Below, one piece after another: positions 23,638 through 32,500 of a DNA stretch of 33,070 bases. Source of the stretch: Firmicutes bacterium UBA5286 (lineage in GTDB: Bacteria; Bacillota; Proteinivoracia; UBA4975); the NCBI GenBank assembly GCA_002408465.1, contig DHSM01000018.1, positions 1 through 33,070 of the forward strand, written 5' to 3'. The notes under the pieces are model-generated. The model worked only from the letters and a program-made list of their open reading frames with translations, made no database searches and was not told where the DNA came from. Both the position numbers and the translations under genes were made by a program. Position 1 is the stretch's first letter, and the number at the start of each line of letters is the position of its first letter.

Positions 23638-24233
23638 TATTTCTCCCCCTCCTTTAGAAACCCCTTGGCTACTGCCTCATCCAGCAGCCGGGCAATGTAT
23701 TGCCAGAGCACAGTTGACCCAAGGGCGATGGGAGCCACCCGGCCGTCCACTTGTTTGCGGCTGATGTTATTCTCGGCCCAAGAGCGTCCATGGGTGCGAA
23801 GGTTAAAGAGAACGGGCTGGAAGCGGTCGACGGCGTTGGCAAACCTGGCTTCCGGGGTCTCTCCCAGCTCAAACTCCTCCCACAGCTGCCGCAGTTCCCG
23901 GCTCTGCTCCCGGGGCAGCAGGCCAAAAATGCGGTCGGCAGCTTTCTCTTCCCGCAGGGCTTTGTCCCTGGCCCCTTCTAAATCATAGCAGTAGGTGTCC
24001 CCGGCATCTATTTCCACCAGGTCATGGACCAATACCATTCTGATGACCTTGCCAAGATCAATAGCCGCATTTGCATACTCCGCCAGCACCATGGCCGTCA
24101 TGGCCAGATGCCAGGAATGTTCGGCGTCATTCTCAAATCTGTCAGCATAAATCAAACTTGTCCGGCGAAAAATTGTCTTGAGCTTATCTATTTCCAGCAA
24201 GAATTCTACTTGCTGCTGCAGTCGCTCCATCAT
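23637..24233 (-). CDS. HD-domain hydrolase (YfbR/HDDC2-like 5'-deoxynucleotidase)
   Basis: A 198-residue metal-dependent phosphohydrolase. The HD motif residues are visible in order: a histidine in NDAEHSWHLA, HD in MVLVHDLVEIDAGDT and the later Asp in ANAVDRFQPV. This pattern fits the HD_3 group, whose members such as YfbR hydrolyse deoxynucleoside monophosphates. The ATG at 24233 overlaps the upstream GNAT stop as ATGA; GGAGGAG lies five to six bases upstream. It is the middle gene of a GNAT-HD-PhzF operon. The substrate is inferred from family only. Confidence 0.88.
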   Translation of the reverse strand: MMERLQQQVEFLLEIDKLKTIFRRTSLIYADRFENDAEHSWHLAMTAMVLAEYANAAIDLGKVIRMVLVHDLVEIDAGDTYCYDLEGARDKALREEKAADRIFGLLPREQSRELRQLWEEFELGETPEARFANAVDRFQPVLFNLRTHGRSWAENNISRKQVDGRVAPIALGSTVLWQYIARLLDEAVAKGFLKEGEK

Positions 24234-24802
24234 AATTTCTCCTCCCACTCCCGGCGCAGGATTGAATAAAAGCGAAAGGTGCAAAAAGCTCCCTTTACCC
24301 GGAGATAATCCCGAAACCTGCCCTCAAAGGTCATGCCGCAATGCTCCATGACCCTGGCGGAGGCGATATTCTCCTCAAAGCAGCGGGCCTCAATGCGGTT
24401 TAGTTCCATGCGGGTAAAGCCGAAATCAACAATGGTTTTGGCCGCTTCGCTTATCAGCCCCTGGCCCCATAGGCTGCGGGCGAGGACATATCCAATCTCG
24501 GCCTTCTGGTGTTCCGGCTGCCACCATACATAGCCTGCCGTCCCCACCATCTTATCCTCAGCTTTGCTGACCACCGCCCAGCTGCTGACCCGGCCCGCCA
24601 GCTGATCCTCAACTACGGTATTGAGATAGGCAAATGTATCCTCTATGCCCCTGTGGACCTCCCAAGGAACGTAGCGGGAGACCAGGGGATCCCGGGCATA
24701 GTCATACATGTCCTGAGCATCATCAAGACTAAGGGGACGCAGGACCAGCCGCCTGGTTTCCAAAACCGGCATATGGGTAAAAATATCTTCCACCTTGAGC
24801 AT
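24230..24802 (-). CDS. GNAT N-acetyltransferase, RimJ/RimL type
   Basis: A 190-residue GNAT acetyltransferase. It has the typical N-terminal LETRRLVLRPLSLDDAQDMY, the AcCoA-binding region with EIGYVLARSLWGQGLISEA and the C-terminal NRIEARCFEENIASARVMEHCGMTFEG, where NxxSxRVMEKxGM is the RimJ/RimL signature. The group acetylates protein N-termini or small amines. The ATG at 24802 has GGAGGTG six bases upstream and is preferred over 24832. It is the first gene of the operon with the HD and PhzF-like genes. Confidence 0.92.
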   Translation of the reverse strand: MLKVEDIFTHMPVLETRRLVLRPLSLDDAQDMYDYARDPLVSRYVPWEVHRGIEDTFAYLNTVVEDQLAGRVSSWAVVSKAEDKMVGTAGYVWWQPEHQKAEIGYVLARSLWGQGLISEAAKTIVDFGFTRMELNRIEARCFEENIASARVMEHCGMTFEGRFRDYLRVKGAFCTFRFYSILRREWEEKL

Positions 24803-24873
24803 ATCAGCACCTCCGTCTGATAAATTCTGCACAATTAGAGAATATTCCTTCCCGCTAACTGAAACTGATACTG

Positions 24874-24901
24874 AAAAAGCCAGAGGAAATACTCTGGCTT
24901 A
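24874..24901 (-). terminator. Terminator of the GNAT fusion gene
   Basis: AAGCCAGAG (24877-24885) pairs perfectly with CTCTGGCTT (24892-24900). On the minus strand it is followed by five T residues and begins four bases after the stop codon at 24905. Confidence 0.85.
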
Positions 24902-24904
24902 ATA

Positions 24905-27900
24905 CTAGCGCACCCAGCGCAGCTTGCTCAGGGGTTCCAAAGCAGCTTCGGGAATATCCCTGTCGGTAAAGAGATAAAACTGAGGCAAAGTGACAATCGA
25001 TTTGCCGGGAATCAGGCTTTGCAGTTTCCAGGCACCGCAGAGGATAACGTCCCGGTTGACATAACCACTAATATTTTCCCCGCTAAAAATCATGAGTTGC
25101 TGAGGGCATCCAGGGTTGCCAAACAGCAATTTGTGCACATCAGGAGTTTCATTGTCTTCCCCAAATTTGAAGCCCACCTTCTGCCCTCTGGGAGAAAGGT
25201 ACTGGACCCAGCTGCCGGAAGAAGTCTTGCCGGGATTGAGGTAGACAGTACTTGCGCATTCCACGGCATTGATGGCAAGTCCCTTGTGTGCAAGCTCCAG
25301 GAAGATGCAGATCCCCGCCAGTCCGGGAAGGGTAAGGACATTCTGCCTCAGAACCAGGCCCTGGTATTTCTCATGCTCCCGGACATCCACCTCAATCTGC
25401 AGGCCCTGCCACTGATTGCCCAAATTGTCGGGCAGGCAAACAAACTGGATGGAGCGGGGTTGCCTGAGCAGCGACTTGCCTGATAGGGATTGTATTTCGA
25501 CCCCCGTTCCCCCCAGCCAGGGGTTCCACCAGGACTTGGGCCCCGGCGCCGGGAAGGAAGCGTCAAACCATTCCTGGCCCTGGAAGATCAGGCTGAAGAC
25601 CCCGGGTCCAAAAGCAGGAGCGGCTGAGAATGACACTGGGCCATTGTCCACCGTCAGGACCTTAATGCCTTCCTGCTCTTGCTGTTTTTGTTCTACTTGG
25701 CCGCCGCAGCTAAAGACGGCAACTTGCCGCTGATAATCAACGCCTGTAGTCTCGACAGCGATATTTACCGCATCGAAGCCGGCAGGGGGCAGTTCCGGCA
25801 GGGTCAGGCTGGCGCGATTGCCGACAGCATCGGCCCTGCGGGGAGCAAAACTCCCGCTGGCAGAGCTGGCTGTGACCTGGGCGGAAAAATTCTTTTCCTG
25901 ATGCTGGTACACTGCCAATTCATAATCTCCGCTGACAAAGGGATTGCCGCCGTTTACTACTGCTTCCAGGCTGTCAGTTGATGTTATATTTTCTTTTTCA
26001 TTGACCTGCAACGCAAATTGCCTGAATTCCTGCCAGCTGCCAAAGGTGTTCATGCTGAGATAAATGGGCTTGATCTCCGCCTGCTGGCCCGGGGCCAAAG
26101 TGCCCAAATCTGTTTCCAGCCAAAGCCAGTCATCGCCCTTTATGGTCATGTCCTTGGCCCAGCACAGTCCCCTGTTCCCTGTATGGGAATATATCCAGTT
26201 CTCGGTAAGATCCCTAAGGGCGAAGGCTCCCAGGTAGCTGCGGCCGTCCCGGGCCTCAATGATTCTGCCTCTCAGGGGCAGCACCGGCCAGACGTTGTCA
26301 AAATTAATCATGGTTTTGAACCACAGGTTCGCTGCCGGCTCCTCCCCCGCATTAATAATGCTCCATTGCTGGGAAAACAGCCCGTCAGCCCCGAGGCGGG
26401 CAAGGCGCTCAATTACAATGCCCGGACGGGAGGAGGAATGGTAAGTTGCGCGAATAAAAGACACCCCGTCCTCATCTCCCCATTCCACCTGTACTGGCTT
26501 GGTCTTGGCAAACTCCACCGAGTAGGGCAGGCCCAGCTGTGGCCGCATGAAATAAGTGGAGTAAATGGTCTTCACCAAAGAGCGGACTTCCATGGTATTG
26601 AAATACTTGCCCAGAATGAGCATGTATCTGCCATTGGCCACAAAATAATAGTCATTGGTTTCGCCGCCAAACCTGCTCCCCCTGCCGGCAAAGGCCGCAG
26701 TCAGCTCCTGACTGTACTTCACCGGTTCCCCACTCTGAGGCTGGGCTGTAATCTCCACCTTGCCCTGCAACAGCCCGGGTCTATGGAGAAAATAGCTTAC
26801 CGGCACAGCTTTTTTCTCCCCGGCTGAAAGTGTCAGGGCGTGGTCCCTTTGCTCCAGGTCGATGAAACCGTCCGTGGGCAGGGAAAACCGGAATTCAGCT
26901 GGCTCATTGTAGCCATTCTCAAGATTGAGAAAGAATTGTCCCTGGCTGCCGGCAGCATATTCCCCTTCCGGGACAATTGCCCGAAGGAGAGCAGGGAATT
27001 TCGGCACAATGCCCACCTTGAACAGGGCCTTCTTGCCGTTTATTGTGAGCTCTGCAGTCACTGCCGGGTGAGTATGCCATACATTCTGCTCCTCGGCAAT
27101 TTCGCCCACATGAAACTGTGCCGGTATGTTCAGCTCACCCTCTACGACTACGATCCTGTCAAGGGAAAAAGCTATGTTCTTGTCATTCCTGCCCCGGATG
27201 GAGATTTCCAGGGGCTTGCCGGTTTTGTTGACCAGATGGTAGTCGATAGTATAATCCCGGCCAAAAGTCAGTTTTTGCGCCTGCATACTTGTGGAGACAA
27301 GCCAGTCATCAGTTTCAATGAGGCTTAAGCCCCGGCCCAGGCGTTCGAATTCCAGCCTCAGCGACTTGCCCTGATGCTGCCAGTGATAGCCAAAGTACTC
27401 AAAGCCGTTTTCCTTGCGTCCGTCGGGCCGGACAGCAATTTCCCGGACAGAATCCCCATACCAATCGGCCTTTTGGAAAAAATCTGCAACGGCCTCAGTG
27501 CGCAGGACATAGGGAATGAAATTCATGAGATGGGTGGAATCATCCCGATCTTCCCAAAAGAAACCGCATTTTTTGTACAGGGGCACTGCCTTGGTGTTTC
27601 CAGGCCAGGTATACAGGTCCAGGCGAGGCCACTGGCATTGGCAAGCTTTCTCCACCGCCTTGAGCACCAGGGCCTTGCCTGCTTTCTTGCCATGGTAATC
27701 CGGGCGGACATTGAGGATGGGGATGTAGGAAGCGCCTTCATCTTCCCGGTATTCCGAAAAGCCGCAAAGGCCTACCACTTCTTCCCCGTCCAAGGCCAGC
27801 CAGGTATTGATATGATCCGAGTTTTCATATGCGGCGATAATTGATTCCTCGGTGTCGATACTGGTATCGCCGCCCCAGCTTTCGCCGCTCATATTCCACA

Positions 27901-27958
27901 TCTTGGCGATAGATTTTGCATACTTCCGCTGATATTCAACAATCTTGATTTCGTGCAT
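24905..27958 (-). CDS. Large GNAT acetyltransferase fusion with unrecognised beta-rich C-terminal region
   Basis: A 1017-residue protein. Residues 1-155 are a complete GNAT domain with the acetyl-CoA loop RPDYHGKKAGKAL (85-97) and the C-terminal LYKKCGFFWEDRDD. The remaining 870 residues are beta-rich and show no signal peptide or membrane helix. A stretch near 300-410 resembles immunoglobulin-like CARDB/NEW3 modules (QGQFFLNLENGYNEPAEFRF). The region after 440 has aromatic, Gly-rich strands (YFVANGRYMLILGKYFNTMEV, split here as YFVANGRYML and KYFNTMEV) reminiscent of carbohydrate-active or mutarotase-like sandwiches, but no catalytic motif was recognised. The ATG at 27958 is preceded by AAAGGAG; a frame to 28060 runs through the terminator hairpin and is rejected. 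It is monocistronic, behind a structured leader. Function is unknown beyond acetyl transfer. Confidence 0.85.
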   Translation of the reverse strand: MHEIKIVEYQRKYAKSIAKMWNMSGESWGGDTSIDTEESIIAAYENSDHINTWLALDGEEVVGLCGFSEYREDEGASYIPILNVRPDYHGKKAGKALVLKAVEKACQCQWPRLDLYTWPGNTKAVPLYKKCGFFWEDRDDSTHLMNFIPYVLRTEAVADFFQKADWYGDSVREIAVRPDGRKENGFEYFGYHWQHQGKSLRLEFERLGRGLSLIETDDWLVSTSMQAQKLTFGRDYTIDYHLVNKTGKPLEISIRGRNDKNIAFSLDRIVVVEGELNIPAQFHVGEIAEEQNVWHTHPAVTAELTINGKKALFKVGIVPKFPALLRAIVPEGEYAAGSQGQFFLNLENGYNEPAEFRFSLPTDGFIDLEQRDHALTLSAGEKKAVPVSYFLHRPGLLQGKVEITAQPQSGEPVKYSQELTAAFAGRGSRFGGETNDYYFVANGRYMLILGKYFNTMEVRSLVKTIYSTYFMRPQLGLPYSVEFAKTKPVQVEWGDEDGVSFIRATYHSSSRPGIVIERLARLGADGLFSQQWSIINAGEEPAANLWFKTMINFDNVWPVLPLRGRIIEARDGRSYLGAFALRDLTENWIYSHTGNRGLCWAKDMTIKGDDWLWLETDLGTLAPGQQAEIKPIYLSMNTFGSWQEFRQFALQVNEKENITSTDSLEAVVNGGNPFVSGDYELAVYQHQEKNFSAQVTASSASGSFAPRRADAVGNRASLTLPELPPAGFDAVNIAVETTGVDYQRQVAVFSCGGQVEQKQQEQEGIKVLTVDNGPVSFSAAPAFGPGVFSLIFQGQEWFDASFPAPGPKSWWNPWLGGTGVEIQSLSGKSLLRQPRSIQFVCLPDNLGNQWQGLQIEVDVREHEKYQGLVLRQNVLTLPGLAGICIFLELAHKGLAINAVECASTVYLNPGKTSSGSWVQYLSPRGQKVGFKFGEDNETPDVHKLLFGNPGCPQQLMIFSGENISGYVNRDVILCGAWKLQSLIPGKSIVTLPQFYLFTDRDIPEAALEPLSKLRWVR

Positions 27959-27989
27959 TTTTCTCCTTTCCGGCATTAAGCTATCCAGA

Positions 27990-28027
27990 CAAAAATACCC
28001 CTTTTCCCGTACATAGGGAAAAGGGGT
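27990..28027 (-). terminator. Leader terminator upstream of the GNAT fusion gene
   Basis: ACCCCTTTTCCC (27997-28008) pairs perfectly with GGGAAAAGGGGT (28016-28027) over a seven-base loop. The minus strand continues with ATTTTTG. It stands 32 bases before the gene's ATG, so read-through would be required for expression. Confidence 0.8.
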
Positions 28028-28078
28028 CTCTTCTGCGCTATTAATGCCGAAGCATGTCACACTTCAGCCAGTCTCAAA

Positions 28079-28150
28079 TTAAACAGGCTGTGAAGTATGA
28101 CCTCCCAATATCCCCTTGCCGATAGCGTCAAATAACATTGCTCTATTCAT
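28079..28150 (-). CDS. 23-codon leader ORF or microprotein
   Basis: A short ORF starting MNRAMLFDAIGKGILGG and ending in HTSQPV, with AAAGGAGGG about nine bases before its ATG. Its TAA stop falls in the loop of the 14-pair hairpin at 28056-28101, so a ribosome reaching the end would melt that hairpin. No run of a single regulatory amino acid is visible, so it does not look like a classical amino-acid attenuator. It could also be a free-standing peptide gene ending at the terminator at 27990-28027. Translation is inferred from the ribosome site only. Confidence 0.45.
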   Translation of the reverse strand: MNRAMLFDAIGKGILGGHTSQPV

Positions 28151-28193
28151 CTTCACAAGCCCTCCTTTCATAATCATTCATGCAATCTTTTTT

Positions 28194-28222
28194 AGTTTAT
28201 ACTATTTGCCCAAAACTGGCAA
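28194..28222 (-). promoter_or_regulatory. Candidate promoter for the leader and GNAT fusion gene
   Basis: Minus-strand TTGCCA (28217-28222), 17 bases, TAAACT (28194-28199), within TATAAACT. It lies about 40 bases upstream of the leader ORF. Confidence 0.42.
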
Positions 28223-28260
28223 GGGAAAATTCCAATTTTATTACCGCAAGACAATTCTCC

Positions 28261-28289
28261 TTGCTTTTTTACCTGTTCAAAGAGATAAT
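28261..28289 (+). promoter_or_regulatory. Promoter for the tandem cyclophilin genes
   Basis: TTGCTT (28261-28266), 17 bases, GATAAT (28284-28289), about 35 bases before the TTG start at 28324. Confidence 0.5.
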
Positions 28290-28323
28290 ATATCACGAAA
28301 TATATCTGAGAAGGTGATTCAGC

Positions 28324-28926
28324 TTGTTCCGCAAAATTCTCATCCTCGCCCTGCTGCCCCTGTTAGCTATTGCGGCCTGTGCCCCTGAGGAAGAAGAATA
28401 CCCCAATCCCCTGGCCACCATCGAAATGGAAGACGGCGGCATTATAGAAATCGAACTTTATCCCGATATTGCTCCCAATACCGTACGCAACTTCATTGCC
28501 CTGGCCAAACAGGGTTTCTATGACGGGCTCACCTTTCACCGGGTAATCCCCGGCTTTATGATTCAGGGAGGCTGTCCCCTGGGGACCGGCGGCGGAGATC
28601 CAGGCTATTATATCTCAGGCGAATTCAGCGAGAATGGCTTTGAAAATAGTCTTAAACATAAAACAGGCGTTATTTCCATGGCCCGGCTTGCTAACAATTG
28701 CGATTCTGCCGGCAGCCAATTCTTCATCACTGTCGGTCCCTCCTTATGGCTTGACGGCCAGCATGCTGCCTTTGGCAAAGTCATCTCCGGCTTGGAAATA
28801 GCCCAGGAGATTGCTGAAGTAGCTAAAGATGAAAATGGTGCCCCCCTGCAGCCCCAGCGCATAAAAAAAATAACAGTAAATACCTTCGGACGCAAATATG
28901 ACCCGCCCGAAAAAATCAGGAGGTAA
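28324..28926 (+). CDS. Cyclophilin-type peptidyl-prolyl isomerase lipoprotein
   Basis: A 200-residue cyclophilin with a lipoprotein signal: MFRKILILALLPLLAIAAC, lipobox Cys19. The isomerase domain follows directly, with the catalytic FHRVIPGFMIQGG (Arg, Phe and Gln of the active site), GVISMAR and NNCDSAGSQFFIT. It is anchored outside the membrane and probably helps fold secreted proteins, such as the protease encoded nearby. The start is TTG with AAGGTGA upstream. A near-identical paralogue without the signal begins five bases after its stop. Confidence 0.92.
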   Translation: MFRKILILALLPLLAIAACAPEEEEYPNPLATIEMEDGGIIEIELYPDIAPNTVRNFIALAKQGFYDGLTFHRVIPGFMIQGGCPLGTGGGDPGYYISGEFSENGFENSLKHKTGVISMARLANNCDSAGSQFFITVGPSLWLDGQHAAFGKVISGLEIAQEIAEVAKDENGAPLQPQRIKKITVNTFGRKYDPPEKIRR

Positions 28927-28930
28927 TCTA

Positions 28931-29449
28931 ATGCCCAATCCCCTAGTGACCATTCAAATGGAAGACGACGATACTATCCAGGTTGAGCTCTTCCCAGACA
29001 TCGCCCCCAATACCGTCAGCAACTTTATCAGTCTAATCCAAAAAGGTTTTTATGATGGCCTTATTTTTCACCGAATCTTCCCCCATTTCATGATTCAGGG
29101 AGGCTGCCCCCAGGGCAGCGGCATGGGCGGTCCCGGCTACAGCATACCCGGCGAGTTCAGCGCCAACGGCCAGACAAATGAGCTCAAACATCAGCGGGGA
29201 GTAATCTCAATGGCCCGAGCCTCTAATCCCGACTCCGCAGGCTCCCAGTTTTTTATCATGGTGGCAGATTCCCCCCATTTGGATGGTCAGTATGCTGCCT
29301 TTGGCAAGGTTACAGCAGGCATGGAGACAGCAGACAAAATTGTCAACGTCCCCCGCTCTGCCAGTGACCGGCCCCACACCGACCAGCGCATGAAAACGGT
29401 TACTGTGGATACTTTCGGAAGAGAATATCCCCAGCCGGCAACACTATAA
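28931..29449 (+). CDS. Cytosolic cyclophilin-type peptidyl-prolyl isomerase
   Basis: A 172-residue cyclophilin that begins MPNPLVTIQMEDDDTI, directly matching the mature part of the preceding lipoprotein (PNPLATIEMEDGGII). It keeps FHRIFPHFMIQGG, GVISMARASNPDSAGSQFFI and LDGQYAAFGKV, so the active site is intact. It lacks a signal peptide and is cytosolic. The ATG at 28931 has AGGAGGT upstream, located in the end of the preceding gene; a frame from 28898 is rejected. The pair arose by tandem duplication with gain or loss of the export signal. A terminator follows at 29453-29476. Confidence 0.93.
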   Translation: MPNPLVTIQMEDDDTIQVELFPDIAPNTVSNFISLIQKGFYDGLIFHRIFPHFMIQGGCPQGSGMGGPGYSIPGEFSANGQTNELKHQRGVISMARASNPDSAGSQFFIMVADSPHLDGQYAAFGKVTAGMETADKIVNVPRSASDRPHTDQRMKTVTVDTFGREYPQPATL

Positions 29450-29452
29450 GTT

Positions 29453-29476
29453 AAAGATGCCCTAGGCATCTTTTTT
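29453..29476 (+). terminator. Terminator after the tandem cyclophilins
   Basis: GATGCC pairs with GGCATC across loop CTA, flanked by AAA and followed by TTTTTT (29471-29476). It begins three bases after the stop codon. Confidence 0.85.
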
Positions 29477-29576
29477 GCTTGTGCTTTCATCTCTGTCGCA
29501 AACTCGAAAATAAAGGGATTGCCCTGGTTTTAGGCGAAATATACCAGAGATCTGCAGATAAAACGAGGTGATTCCT

Positions 29577-32500
29577 TTGTTCAACTCGAAAACCAGGGGC
29601 ATTGTCATTACCGCCTTGCTTCTCAGCCTTATTCTGTCCCTGTTCCAGTTGCCTGCCCTGGCGGCGGTGGAGAAAATCCATCCCCGAGTCAGGGCCGCAA
29701 TGGCAAAAGGGGACTTTGTTCAAATCCTGATTAAACTCAGCCTGCAGGAGGATCCCCAAGAGGCTGCCCTGGCAGCTCTCGACCAGCTGCCTGCTGGCAC
29801 CCAACCGGTCCAACGGAAACTGGCTGCCGGGCAGGCTGTCCTCGATGCACTCCAGTCAACAGCAACTTCCAGTCAGAAACAATTGCTCAGTCTCCTGGAA
29901 ACTGCTGTCCAGAATGGGCTGGCCCGAGAAATTCGGAGTTTCTTTATTGTAAACATCATCTATGCCGAGGTTCACCCTACCCTGGTGTCTTCCCTGGCCA
30001 GGCGCAGAGATGTGGCCGCAATCCTGCCGAACACTGCCGTCGGCAAGGCAGATGGCGCAGTGACAGAAACGGACTTTTCCCTTAATCAAGATTGGAACCT
30101 GGAGGATATTGGCGTTTTTGCCGTTCATAAATCAGGCATAACCGGCAGTGGAGTAGTCGTCGGCATCATCGACACCGGCGTCGACTGGAATCACCCCGAC
30201 TTGGAACGGCGCTGGCGGGGTTACAATCCCGCCGGTCCTGCCAATCCCAGCCTTAATTGGTATGATGCTGTCAACGGCTTGTCAATGCCGTACGATGATG
30301 ATGGCCATGGCACCCATGTTGCGGGCATCATCGCCGGGGAAAATGGCACCGGCGTAGCTCCGGGCGCCAGCTGGATTGCGGCTAAGGCCTTTGACGAATT
30401 TGGGGAAGCTAACTCCGCCTGGCTGATAAGCGCTGGAGAATATATGCTGGCACCCCTGGATGCGTCGGGCAACCCCTGTCCAGATATGGCGCCGGATATC
30501 ATCAACAATTCCTGGGGCATGGACTCCGGTTTCGATGAATGGTACCGGCCCATGGTCCAAGCTTGGCGGGCAGCCGGAATACTTCCCATCTTTGCCGCCG
30601 GAAATGGATCAGGTGCAGGCTCAATATTTGTTCCCGCCAACTATCCTGAAGTCTTGGCTGTTGCTGCTGTAAACACTGACAATCGCCGCAGCATCTTCTC
30701 CGGGGAAGGCCCCGCCCCCTACCTGGAGATTTACAAGCCTGACTTAGCTGCTCCTGGGGAAAACATCTTCTCAACCAGGGCAGGCGGCGGCTATTCTCTG
30801 ATGAGCGGAACTTCTGTAGCCGCCCCTCATGTGACGGGGATTGCGGCGCTCCTACTCTCCCAAGATCCCAATTTGACCCCGGAAACATTGGAAGCAGTGT
30901 TCAAGCAAACGGCTCTTCCCCTGACAGACTCTCAATATCCTGACACCCCCAATTGTGGTTATGGATATGGGCTGGTCAAGGCAGACGCTGCTCTTGCCCT
31001 GGTCCGGGAACCGACAGGCATAATCCAGGGGAAGGTGAGCGCCCCAATCAGCGGGGTCAGCGCCCCTGTTATAACCCACACTCCTATTCATGAGTACTAT
31101 ATCGATGGCGACCTGCCCATCTGCGCCCAGATTGAAGATAGTCTGGGAGTGGTCAAAGCTGAAATGATTATTTGGGACTCCGTCGAGCAGGCCGATATCA
31201 CTTTCCCCATGGACCTGCTTGACGGGGATAATAAATCGGGAACTTGGCTGTGCTGGCTGAGCTTTGAGGAAGAAGTTCCCCTCAGCTTGAAATATACCAT
31301 TCAGTTCCAAAACCGTGCGGGGCTAAAGAGCGTGAGCGGCCCTCACCTGGCCAGTCTGGTTCCGGGAATCCTTCCCGCTTACACCAACGACTTCAGCCAG
31401 TATCCCGTGGGCTGGACTTGGGACGGAGACTGGGAATGGGGCAATGGCAGCCGCGGCCCCAAGCCTCAGCTAGGCGACGCCCTTTTCGGCACCGGACTGG
31501 AAAAGTACTATGCCCCATATTCTTGGAGTTCCCTATATGCGCCCCCTCTGGACCTGAGTCAGGTGACCGACGCCGCAGTCTCCTTTCAGCATTGGTATGA
31601 TCTGGCTCCCGGCGATTCTGCCCAGGTCTTTATTAGCACTGATTATCTGGAGACTTGGGAAGTCTTGGTGGATTTTGAGGGAACCAGCTCAGGCTGGCAT
31701 TCCTGGACCCTGGATCTCAGCGCCTGGGACAACTGCCCCGATCCTATCATTATAGGCTTTGATCTACTGGCTGAAGAAAACGGGGGAAACAAATCTGGTT
31801 GGTTCATTGACCAATTCTCACTGGAAGGATCAGGTCCGGGACCGGCGATGCCAAGCCCCTCAACAGAAGTGACTCAGGGAGATGGAAACAGCGGTGCGAT
31901 CCCCCTGGAAGCTGTGATCACCGTGGTGGAAACCGGGGAAATAGTGCGGACAGGCTATGCCGATGGCATATTTTCCGGCTCTTTTGTCCTCGTCCACCCG
32001 CTTAGTCAGACTGAAACACCGACCTTGCGAGTTGCAGCCCGAGGGTACAAGCCCCTGGTGAAAAATATCAGCATCGCTTCAGGAGAAAAGGTTAACCTAG
32101 ACCTGTTTCTGACGCCTCTGAACTTTTCCTTTCAGCGCCTTAGCGGCAATAACCGATATGCAACAGCTGCTGCCATCAGCCAAAGGGGTTGGGAAAAAGC
32201 TGAAACGGTATTCCTGGCCAGAGGCGATAACTATGCTGATGCTCTGGCAGGGGTGCCCCTGGCCTCCGCTCTGAATGCCCCGGTGCTTCTGACCAGCCCT
32301 AATTCCCTGCCTGATTCCACTCGCCAGGAACTGCTTCGCCTAGGGGTGAAGAAAGTATACATCCTTGGGGGAAGCAGCGCTATCGCCTCAGGCATTGAGA
32401 CCATCCTCAAGCAGGAACTTGGCATGGAGACAGAACGAATTTCTGGCGCCAACAGGTTCGCCACAGCAGCAGAAATTGCCGGGCGCCTGAGTAAGCTGAC

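Larger units (their letters stand above)
27970..28150 (-). promoter_or_regulatory. Candidate attenuator leader RNA of the GNAT fusion gene
   Basis: On the minus strand four elements appear in order. A 14-pair hairpin with a two-base bulge (28056-28069 with 28086-28101) overlaps the end of a 23-codon ORF. A UUCG tetraloop hairpin (ATGC-TTCG-GCAT, 28044-28055) follows. A 12-pair intrinsic terminator lies at 27997-28027. A long-range 9-base stem (CGGCATTAA, minus strand of 28041-28049, with TTAATGCCG, 27971-27979) encloses the terminator and abuts the Shine-Dalgarno. The UUCG hairpin and the long-range stem use the same bases, so they exclude each other. No T-box or known riboswitch core was recognised. 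Confidence 0.55.

Noticed and set aside
27970..28150. T-box leader before the GNAT fusion gene.
   Set aside because: No specifier-loop arrangement and no T-box GGUGG-type antiterminator bulge could be found.
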